Origin: JAVKLU01 sp031538895
GTDB taxonomy: Bacteria > Pseudomonadota > Gammaproteobacteria > Burkholderiales > Burkholderiaceae
DNA: 64,000 nt
Reading direction: 5' to 3'
NCBI GenBank assembly: GCA_031538895.1
Contig: JAVKLU010000043.1
Coordinates: 1 to 64,000 of the forward strand
Both the position numbers and the translations under genes were made by a program. Position 1 is the first letter of the stretch, and the number at the start of each line of letters is the position of its first letter. The notes below the pieces were generated by a model. That model saw nothing but the letters and a program-made list of their open reading frames with translations. It ran no database searches and was not told the origin of the DNA. Positions 52,770 to 61,200 of the stretch are shown here, one piece after another.

Positions 52770-54104
52770 ATGACGACAATATTAGTACCTGATATCGGCG
52801 ATTTCAAAGGCGTGGCTGTAATTGAAATCATGGTTAAAGTCGGCGACACGATTAGTCGCGATCAATCTTTAGTCACGGTGGAATCGGATAAAGCCAGTAT
52901 GGAAATTCCATCTACTGGCGCCGGTTTGGTCACAGCAATTTTGGTCAAAATTGGTGATACCGTGGCAGAAGGTTCGGCTTTGCTAGAAATTGATGCGGCT
53001 GAAGGGGCGGCAGCTACGCCAGCGTCAGCGTCAAGTTCAGTGCCTACGGCGCCATCAGCACCGACATCAACACCCACATCAACACCGGCATCAACTTCTG
53101 CCGCAGCACCTGTGTTAGCAACTGCGGCGGTTTCTGCGGCAACAGCGACGCACAGTGTGGCCGGATTACCTCATGCATTGCCCGATTCCTTACCCTATGC
53201 CTCGCCCTCGGTGCGCCAGTTCGCGCGCGAGTTGGGTGTGGATTTGAGCGCCGTCAAAGGCACGGCGGAAAAAGGGCGCATCACACGTGAGGATGTGCAA
53301 GCTTTTGTGAAAAACACGCTAAGCAGTGGCGCGATTCATGGTAGCGGCAGTGCCAAAACAGGCGGTAATGGCTTGAGTCTGTTGCCGTGGCCGTCTTTAG
53401 ATTTCACGGCTTTTGGTGAAACCCATACCGAAACCTTGTCACGGATTAAAAAATTAAGTGGGGCGAATTTAGCGCGTAACTGGGCCATGATTCCACACGT
53501 GACCCAGTTTGACGAGGCTGACATTACTTTGCTAGAGGAGTTTCGCAAAAGTGAAAACGCCGCCAATCCTGAACTCAAACTCACGATGTTGGCGTTTGTA
53601 ATTAAGGCCAGTGTCACGGCCCTGAAAAAATTTCCGCAGTTCAACAGCGCGATTGACGAGGCCAATGGCACGCTGATCTACAAGCATTATTTTCATATTG
53701 GTTTTGCCGCCGATACGCCTAATGGTCTGGTGGTTCCGGTATTAAAAAACGCCGATCAAAAAGGAGTGGGGGAGATCGCCAGCGAGTTGGGTCGCCTGTC
53801 CAAATTAGCGCGTGAGGGCAAGCTCTCACCCAAGGATATGCAGGGTGCCTGCTTTACGATTTCATCTTTGGGTGGAATTGGTGGGACGGCGTTTACGCCC
53901 ATCATCAACGCGCCCGAGGTCGCCATTTTGGGACTGTCTAAATCGGCCGTCAAACCGCATTGGGATGGCAAACAGTTTGTGCCCAAACTGATGTTGCCTT
54001 TGTCACTTTCCTACGATCATCGGGTGATTGATGGCGCGCAGGCGGCGCGGTTTAGTGCATTCCTCGGCGGATTGTTAAACGATGTGCGTAAATTGATTTT
54101 ATGA
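52770..54104 (+). CDS. aceF: Pyruvate dehydrogenase E2 (dihydrolipoyl acetyltransferase)
   Basis: The core of the complex, 444 residues, with one lipoyl domain (lipoyl Lys41 in VESDKASMEIP), a long Ala/Pro/Thr linker built partly of 12-bp tandem units (53061-53096), an E1/E3-binding domain at about 146-185 (ASPSVRQFARELGVDLSAV) and a catalytic domain with SYDHRVIDGAQAARF near 415. Many relatives have two or three lipoyl domains. The E3 gene lpdA does not follow; the next frame starts inside the stop codon (ATGA). Confidence 0.96.
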   Translation: MTTILVPDIGDFKGVAVIEIMVKVGDTISRDQSLVTVESDKASMEIPSTGAGLVTAILVKIGDTVAEGSALLEIDAAEGAAATPASASSSVPTAPSAPTSTPTSTPASTSAAAPVLATAAVSAATATHSVAGLPHALPDSLPYASPSVRQFARELGVDLSAVKGTAEKGRITREDVQAFVKNTLSSGAIHGSGSAKTGGNGLSLLPWPSLDFTAFGETHTETLSRIKKLSGANLARNWAMIPHVTQFDEADITLLEEFRKSENAANPELKLTMLAFVIKASVTALKKFPQFNSAIDEANGTLIYKHYFHIGFAADTPNGLVVPVLKNADQKGVGEIASELGRLSKLAREGKLSPKDMQGACFTISSLGGIGGTAFTPIINAPEVAILGLSKSAVKPHWDGKQFVPKLMLPLSLSYDHRVIDGAQAARFSAFLGGLLNDVRKLIL

Positions 54105-55090
54105 CGACAATGCCTCCCGCCTTGCTGAGTCTCGATCAGGTGCATAAATCCTTTGGCGATCTGGACGTCGTCAAAGGTATTAGCTTGTCGATTCAGGCGG
54201 GCGAGTGCGTCGGTATCATTGGCCCCAACGGTGCGGGCAAAACCACCACGATTCGCCTCTGTCTGGGATTGGTCACACCCAGCAGTGGCACTATCACGGT
54301 GTTTGGTTTGCAGTTACCTGAACAGGCACACGCGGCGCGTCAACGGATGGGGGTGGTGCCGCAATTTGATAGCCTCGATCCTGATTTCACGGTGCGCGAA
54401 AACTTGCTGGTCTACGGGCGTTACTTTGGCATGAGTGACGCCAGTATCACTGCGCGCATTCCCGAACTCTTGCAATTGGCGCGCTTGGAACACAAGGCGG
54501 ACGCGACATTGGGCAGTCTTTCGGGCGGGATGAAACGACGCTTGAGTCTGGCGCGATCCTTGGTCAACAACCCCGATTTAATCGTGCTGGACGAACCGAC
54601 GACTGGACTTGATCCACAAGCACGGCATTTGATGTGGGATCAACTCAAGAGTCTGATGAAAAAAGGGCGGGCAATTTTGCTGACTACCCACTTTATGGAT
54701 GAAGCCGAACGTCTGTGCGATCGCCTGCTGTTGGTGGATCACGGGCGTGTGATTGCACAAGGCAGCCCGCGCGAATTGGTGCGGCAACACTTGGAATCAA
54801 TGGTGGTCGAAATTTACGGTGATGAATTGGACGAGGTGGCTTTACAGACTTTGACCGACACCTTGCGACCTTTGGCGCAGCGCACCGAACGTTCAGGCGA
54901 AACGCTGTTTTGCTACACCGACGATACCAGCGCCCTGCTGGCCCGGATGAATCGTTATCAAACCGAGGCGCAAAAAAGCGGAGAGGGTATTCGCGTGTTA
55001 GCACGCCCCAGCAATTTAGAAGATTTATTTTTGAAACTGACCGGCCGACAAATTCGTGAGGATGGCCCACCGAAAAAGGAAATCGCATGA
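54101..55090 (+). CDS. nodI: NodI-family ABC transporter ATPase
   Basis: A 329-residue ABC-2 exporter ATPase. Walker A is GPNGAGKTT, the signature is SLSGGMKRRLSLARSL, Walker B is LIVLDEPTTGLD, and the switch His is in LTTHFMDEAERL. NodI-type ATPases pair with a NodJ permease to export lipid-linked or small molecules. The start overlaps the aceF stop by 4 bp. The ATGA at its own stop would start nodJ, but that frame ends after 21 codons, so the partner has been lost or lies elsewhere. Confidence 0.9.
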   Translation: MTTMPPALLSLDQVHKSFGDLDVVKGISLSIQAGECVGIIGPNGAGKTTTIRLCLGLVTPSSGTITVFGLQLPEQAHAARQRMGVVPQFDSLDPDFTVRENLLVYGRYFGMSDASITARIPELLQLARLEHKADATLGSLSGGMKRRLSLARSLVNNPDLIVLDEPTTGLDPQARHLMWDQLKSLMKKGRAILLTTHFMDEAERLCDRLLLVDHGRVIAQGSPRELVRQHLESMVVEIYGDELDEVALQTLTDTLRPLAQRTERSGETLFCYTDDTSALLARMNRYQTEAQKSGEGIRVLARPSNLEDLFLKLTGRQIREDGPPKKEIA

Positions 55091-55152
55091 GTGCAAGCGC
55101 CACTATGCACAATCTTTTATCGCCTTGTTCGTGTTGTTCAAATGGGTGCTAA
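55087..55152 (+). pseudogene. Stump of the missing NodJ-type permease gene
   Basis: The ATG at 55087 overlaps the nodI stop in the usual ATGA manner, but the frame ends at TAA 55150-55152 after 21 codons (MSASATMHNLL). A different frame (55113-55178) encodes a hydrophobic tail with FIALFVLFKWVLTDSW before a stop, possibly the end of another membrane gene. The remaining gap to 55285 holds the palindrome CCCTAGCTTAGGG and nothing else that I can support. Confidence 0.35.
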
Positions 55153-55285
55153 CCGATTCATGGCTAGAAACACCTTGAGTGGATAAGATCATGATCATCA
55201 AACCCTAGCTTAGGGAGCCGTGCCAATGAATCGCTTGGTTGGTGGTGCTAAACGGTAATTTTTCAACTATTAGAAAGGGTGCCAA

Positions 55286-56185
55286 ATGAAAGAAAAAAAT
55301 TGTTTAACCCGGGCACGTACTTGGTCCAAGCTAGGTGCGAGCGTTTCTCTGTTTATTGTATTGGCCGGCTCTACCGTCGCTTGGGCAAATGGTGAGACGA
55401 ATAAGGCGGTGCGTAAGCAATCCAATAATCAGGGAGTGCTCGTCCGTATTAATGACCGTCCTTTGTTGCGTGAGGAGTATCTGCGCAACATTTTGGCTGC
55501 GATTGCAAAGGGGCAAAAAGACACGCCGGAGTTAAGACGAAATGTCTTTAATGAAATGGTGATGAACGAAGTGGTCAGGCAAGAAGCCCAACGGCAAAAA
55601 TTTGATAAAAAGCCAGAGGTCACCAAGGCCCGTGATGAAAAAATGGTGGCAGTATTTTTGATTCAGCAAAAACAGCAAGCGGTGACGGTGGATGAAAAAG
55701 AAGTGACCGAGCGTTATCAAGAGGTCGTAAAGCGTTTAGGTGAGCGTGAGTGGTCACTTAGGAATGTGGTGGTCTCCACCGAACAAGCGAGAGATACCGT
55801 GCTAAAGGCCTTGGTACAGAAAAAAACTTTCACCGAGGTGGTGGCGCAGTACAGTGAAGCGTCTAATAAAGCGCAGGGCGGGGTGATTCCTTGGTTGACC
55901 TTCCCTGAGCCTGTGCAGGAAGGCAACACCGCTGGCTTGCCGGTGGCGGTGGCAACGGCGGTGACTACTTTGGCCAAAGGGGAGTACACCAAAAATGCCT
56001 TTAAGGTTGGGGAACAATATGTGGTTCTTTATCTCGAGGATGTAAGGCCGATGCAACAACCAGAAAAAGAGACGTTGATGGCGACGATAAAAGAACAAAT
56101 TAAGCAGGAAAAACAGAGTCAGGGACAGCAAAACTACGTGTTAAATCTGATTAAAAAAGCCAAGATCGTACCGGTAGACAATTAA
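55286..56185 (+). CDS. Periplasmic parvulin-type peptidyl-prolyl isomerase
   Basis: A 299-residue exported chaperone. The signal peptide spans SVSLFIVLAGSTVAWA. A helical N-terminal region (about 45-140) precedes a PpiC/parvulin domain from about 145 to 250, with LRNVVVSTEQARDTVL and VAQYSEASNKAQGGVIPWL, and a helical C-terminus. Overall layout is like SurA/PrsA and Par27 of Bordetella pertussis, which is known as a periplasmic chaperone for FHA. Here the gene lies directly upstream of tpsB and tpsA on the same strand, so it is probably a dedicated chaperone of the exoprotein. AAAGGG precedes the ATG. Confidence 0.85.
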   Translation: MKEKNCLTRARTWSKLGASVSLFIVLAGSTVAWANGETNKAVRKQSNNQGVLVRINDRPLLREEYLRNILAAIAKGQKDTPELRRNVFNEMVMNEVVRQEAQRQKFDKKPEVTKARDEKMVAVFLIQQKQQAVTVDEKEVTERYQEVVKRLGEREWSLRNVVVSTEQARDTVLKALVQKKTFTEVVAQYSEASNKAQGGVIPWLTFPEPVQEGNTAGLPVAVATAVTTLAKGEYTKNAFKVGEQYVVLYLEDVRPMQQPEKETLMATIKEQIKQEKQSQGQQNYVLNLIKKAKIVPVDN

Positions 56186-56273
56186 TAAAAAAGCTGATGC
56201 CGAACCGCACCTGCGGGGGGCGGAGTGTCGCGACACATTCCTTACTTGCTTCTTTATCGTTTGCTTCCTTGTC

Positions 56274-58064
56274 GTGTGCGTCCTTATTCTCGTTCAGAGG
56301 CTGGCGCGGGGGGTATTGGCGGTGAGCGTCACGCTGGCAGGCGCTTCTGCATACGCGCAGGATGCGGCGATAGAGGCGGCTCAAAAAGAAGAAGTCCGTC
56401 GTCGTGCCGAGCAACAACAACGACTTGATCAAGAGGCCAAAGACTTTAACGAACGTAATCAACGGAGCCAAGAACCGCAGGTCAATTTATCCACCCCCAC
56501 CCCTAAGCCGATACCTCTTCGCCAGGGCGCGCAAGAAAGTTCTTCGCTCTGTTTTGACAACACACAAATTACCTTAACACCACTGCCGCAATTGGACCCA
56601 GAAGCACAGGCGCTTGGAAACTCCTTGCTGTCTCAATGGTGGTTAGGGTGGCGGATCCGCCGTGTCATAGCGCGTTACCAGGGGCATTGTGTAGATCGTG
56701 AACGATTGATTCAGTTGCAACAAAGTGTGCAAGAAATCCTGTTGAATGCGGGTTACACCACTTCACAGATCGTCATTCCCGAACAAGATTTATCGCAAGG
56801 CCAAGTCTTATTACACTTAATCCCGGGCATTATTGAACGCTTGGAATATATCGGCAACGACCCCTTAAAAGGTTCATTAAACTGGTCAATGCCAACCAAG
56901 GTGGGGCGATTTTTTAATTTGCGAGATATTGAGCAAGGCTTGGAACAAATCAAACGAGTGCCTTCGCAGGAAGTCGATATGAATTTGGTGCCCGGCGAAA
57001 AATTAGGCCAAAGCCAAGTGTTATTGCAGGGCAAGCATTCTCAACCAATGCGTGTGAGCTGGACCACCGATAACGCCGGCAGTGAGAGCACGGGGGTCTA
57101 TCAAGGTGGCTTGTCATATTCATGGGACAACCCCCTGTCATTGAATGATTTATTGACGCTCAGTTACAACCGTAATTACGATGGGACAGACCAGGGGACT
57201 CGTGCTTGGAGCCTGACCTATCTAGTGCCAAGAGGGTATTGGAACCACAGCATTAATGTGTCGGGCAATCAGTATTGGCAACAAATTGAATCATTGTTTG
57301 ATCGCTACCGTTCCAGCGGCGAGGGTCAGAGCATGGAATGGAAAACCAGTTATCTGTTTTATCGCGATCAAGGCACCAAACTGTCGCTACAAGGACGACT
57401 CAATAACAGTACCAGCAAAACATTTTTGCGTGATGTACACGTTCCGGTGCAAGATAAAAATCTGACCAATACGCAATGGGATTTGATCTGGAAAGAAGGG
57501 ATGAGCTGGGGAACTTGGGACCTGACCTATTCGATTAAAAAGGGTTTGAATATCTGGAATTCCAACCAAGACGATCCGACCTTGCCAAAGGAACAGGGAA
57601 GCTATTTTTATCTGATGCACTTGTTGGATGTGAACTTGACGGTTCCCTTTCAGGGCGGGGGCAAGCAATGGGAGTGGAATATTGCCGGACGGGTACAACA
57701 AACCAATGATTTTCTTTATTCGGCGAACCAATTTGGTATTGGCGGACGTTACAGCGTGCGCGGATTTGACAGTCGCTTGGCGGCTGAAAAGGGCTTCTAC
57801 GTGCGTCAACACCTAAAGTGGAATTGGCGTGACTGGCTAAAACCCTATATCGGCTTGGACTATGGCGAAATCTCGGGTTATTCGACTCGTTATGCGTTGG
57901 GGACGCGTTTAAGCGGCCACACCATTGGCCTCGAGGGGCGAGTGGGCAACTTTACCTATGATTTATTTTGGAGCCACTATGGCGATAAACCTAGCTTATT
58001 GAGCGCGCCTGAACAGGGTATTTACGGCATTCAATTAAGCTATCAATGGATGTTTGGGGAGTAA
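56274..58064 (+). CDS. TpsB/CdiB (ShlB/FhaC/HecB) outer-membrane transporter
   Basis: The Omp85-type pore that exports the large exoprotein coded next. A signal peptide ends near SAYAQ, then a charged Gln/Arg-rich helix (about 35-65), ShlB-type POTRA domains (about 90-225, DLSQGQVLLHLIPGIIERLEYIG), and a beta-barrel to residue 596. The barrel motif SVRGFDSRLAAEKGFYVRQHL near 500 contains the conserved VRGF tetrad. The GTG at 56274 is the first plausible start; no ATG lies upstream before a stop, and no good Shine-Dalgarno is seen, so the start is uncertain. tpsA follows after 165 bp. Confidence 0.93.
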   Translation: MCVLILVQRLARGVLAVSVTLAGASAYAQDAAIEAAQKEEVRRRAEQQQRLDQEAKDFNERNQRSQEPQVNLSTPTPKPIPLRQGAQESSSLCFDNTQITLTPLPQLDPEAQALGNSLLSQWWLGWRIRRVIARYQGHCVDRERLIQLQQSVQEILLNAGYTTSQIVIPEQDLSQGQVLLHLIPGIIERLEYIGNDPLKGSLNWSMPTKVGRFFNLRDIEQGLEQIKRVPSQEVDMNLVPGEKLGQSQVLLQGKHSQPMRVSWTTDNAGSESTGVYQGGLSYSWDNPLSLNDLLTLSYNRNYDGTDQGTRAWSLTYLVPRGYWNHSINVSGNQYWQQIESLFDRYRSSGEGQSMEWKTSYLFYRDQGTKLSLQGRLNNSTSKTFLRDVHVPVQDKNLTNTQWDLIWKEGMSWGTWDLTYSIKKGLNIWNSNQDDPTLPKEQGSYFYLMHLLDVNLTVPFQGGGKQWEWNIAGRVQQTNDFLYSANQFGIGGRYSVRGFDSRLAAEKGFYVRQHLKWNWRDWLKPYIGLDYGEISGYSTRYALGTRLSGHTIGLEGRVGNFTYDLFWSHYGDKPSLLSAPEQGIYGIQLSYQWMFGE

Positions 58065-58120
58065 GGGATAAGCTTTACCGGCGCATGGTTGGCCGCCGCC
58101 GCTCTTTACAAGAAGGGCTT

Positions 58121-58146
58121 ATTGCGGCAAGATATTGCGGCAAGAG
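58121..58146 (+). repeat. 13-bp tandem duplication between tpsB and tpsA
   Basis: ATTGCGGCAAGAT is followed at once by ATTGCGGCAAGAG. No function is apparent. Confidence 0.7.
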
Positions 58147-58229
58147 GGTGTGTCAATTTTTCTGCGCTGATCGGCGCATAATCGATCGAGGTCACTGAAT
58201 AAGCCTATCAAATACCAAAGGGGTATCAC

Positions 58230-61200
58230 ATGCGACAAGCAAACTATCACGCGACCATGCGGGTTGATCGAAAACGCAGATTGGGTGCTTTGTTCATGGG
58301 TCTGTGGTGGTTGTTCAGCCAACCCCTCATGCTTGCGGTGAACACGCTGGTTTTGCCGCGTACCCTGATGGCCGAGGGGGTTGAGGCAGACTTTAGCCAA
58401 CCGGCCTACACCCCGATTGTTGATCACGCCAGTAATGGAGTGCCGCTGATTCAGGTTACCACCCCTAATTCGGCGGGCTTGTCGGTGAACTGGTTTCGTG
58501 ACTTTAATGTCGGCCCTAATGGCCTGATTTTCAACAACAGCGCGCAAGCGGTGCTGACCCAGTTGGGGGGCTGGGCACATGCCAACGGCTATCTCAAACC
58601 CGGTCAGGAGGCCAAAAGTATTTTGGCCCAAGTCACCAGTACTCGCCCCAGTTATCTCAATGGGTATATCGAAGTGGCAGGGGCCAAGGCGGATGTGATT
58701 ATTGCCAACCCTAACGGGATTACCTGTGCGGGATGCGGCTTTATCAATACCACCAGAAGCCTAGTGACCACAGGCACTCCCAACTACAACTATCTGGGTG
58801 GTCTAGAAAGCTTTCGGGTAATCGGTGGCGAAATCCGCATCGATGGTACCGGCTTGCAGGGCGCGACGAACGCGACCACCTTGGAACGGGTGGATGTGCT
58901 GGCAAGAAGCGTGGCGATCAACGCCGGTATCTGGGCCAAGCACTTGAATATCGTCACGGGGACTAACGAAGTGGGCAATTTATCGCTCAAAGCACAACCG
59001 AGCGGTGCCAATGGGATCGTGCTCAACGAAGCCGAGACGGTGGCCGATCAAGCGCTAACGATTACACCCTTGGCCGCCTCCACGAATGCCCCCTTACTGG
59101 CGCTGGATGTGGCCGCACTGGGCGGCATGTACGCCAACAAAATTCGCTTGATTGGTACCGAGTCTGGGGTGGGTGTCAATATGGCTGGTTATCAGGTGGC
59201 CAGCGGGGATTTTACGATTGATGTCAATGGCAAGTTACAACACAGCGGGCGCAGCGATGCGGGCGGGCAACTGTTTATCCAGACCACGGGGGCAATCGAG
59301 AATAGCGGTTCGCTATACGCGCATCAAGGTGTCGGGATCAAGACCGCCCAATCCTTAAACAACGAAGGCAAAATTTATAGCGATACCCAGTTGGCCTTGA
59401 AGGCACAGTCGGGGATTGGTAATGGTGTTCAAAATGGCCAAAAGGCCGAAATCGCCAGTGCGAACGCACAGGCGGTGACGCTGGACGCGGGCCAAGGCGC
59501 GCTGGTCAATCAAGGCCAGATATACAGCGATGCCGCCTTGACGGTTAAGGCCAATGGAGTCACCCAGGGTCGCACCGGGATGATGAAATCACAAGCCACG
59601 CTTTCATTAGAAGGGGGTAGCGGGGCGATCAACACTTCAGGGTATCTAATTGCTAAGAACGATCTGATTGTCGGTACGGTGGGCGATATTCATCTGGATG
59701 ATGTGCAGGCCTACAGTGGGGGAAATATGACGGTGTCGGGGCAAGTGGTAAGTGCGCAAAGGAGTCATGTGCAAGTAGACCAAGCCCTCTCTTTGCGCGC
59801 GGCGGCGGGCGCCGCGCTGGATAACAGCGAATGGTTGGTGTTGGGTCAAGGTCGCCTAGAGATCGAACAAGCCCTCAGCTCTAGCGGTTTTAAGTGGCAA
59901 AGCAAAGACTTTCATCTCAAGGCAAATGGATGGAATATGAACGCTGGCGAACTGGTGCAATTTGGCGGCGGGGACAGTAGCACGATTGATGTGGGCACAG
60001 GCCAATGGGACAGTGTGAATGGTAAAGTGGTGTTGTCGGCGCGACAAGTGGAGGTAAAGGGCGCGGGATGGCGTAACGGCAGTTTGACGAGTTACGGGCA
60101 AGGGCCGTTCAGCGTGACTTTGGTGGGCGATCTGATCAGCGAAAAACTATTTGATGCACGCGCACAGCGCTTGCAAATAACGGCGGCGCAGTGGGTGAAC
60201 AAGGGCTTGATGAACCATACCGGAGAGGAATTGCTTCTCACGGCAAACACTCTGGACAATCACGGTACCCGATCTGCGGGCAATGGATTTATCACTGCCG
60301 GTCAATTCAACTGGCAAGGCCAGGTTTTTAATAATCGGGAGGGCCGTTTTCAGGTGGGGGGTGCCACGATCACGTTGAACCGTCTGGATAACGGCGGAGG
60401 CCAGATCGTGGCCAGTGAGCAATTGCTGCGTTTGACGACCGATCGCTTGCTGGGGTTGGAACGAACGGGCGATGGCTTTAGTGCGATTCATGCGGTGCTG
60501 GCCGATATCTGGATCAAGAGCGGTGCACAATTGGAGGGCGGCGCAGAAAGCCCCGATCAAGACATTATTCAAGCCAGTCGGGCTTTGAAATTGCGGATAG
60601 ATGGTGATGTGATCAATGATGGCGAGATCAGCGCCAATGGCACTGGCTTTACCGCTGCCGAAGTGGCGGCCCGCGCCTTGAGCCTGGATGTCCTGATCCA
60701 AGGTAATTTAGATAACCGTGGCAATATCTCTTCGCATGGCATTGGCCAATTGATCGTGACGGGGGATATTCGCAATCAATATACCGATGCCGACAAGGCT
60801 GTGATGAACGGTCAACAACGGGTGTTCCGCTGGGTCAACGGAGTGAAGGAAGAATTGAGCTTGAGCGATTATCGCAATCAGGGCGCGATAATCAAAACTG
60901 ACCGCGATACCTTGAATCAGGATAAAGATCGCCTTGATACCCTGCTTCAAACCTATGAGCAAACGCGCCTGACGGTGCAACTCAAGCAAGATCGCTTGAG
61001 TGGACTGCGCACCCAATTAACGACCCAACAAGTGGCCCTAGACAGCGCGACGGCGAATCTGGGCTATCCAGAAGAGCAATTACAAGAGTTATTGGCACCG
61101 ATTCAACAACGCCAATACTATTTGCAGACGGCTAGTATCGACTCGAACGGTGTGTCAAGCGCTGAAACACACGCCGATTTTGCGGCTCGGATCGCGCCAG

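Noticed and set aside
57387..57812. Long frame antisense to tpsB
   Set aside because: It mirrors conserved barrel motifs of the sense frame and has no independent support.
58119..61016. Several frames antisense to tpsA
   Set aside because: The sense frame is open without a break over the whole stretch and has TPS-family motifs; antisense frames follow from its codon bias.
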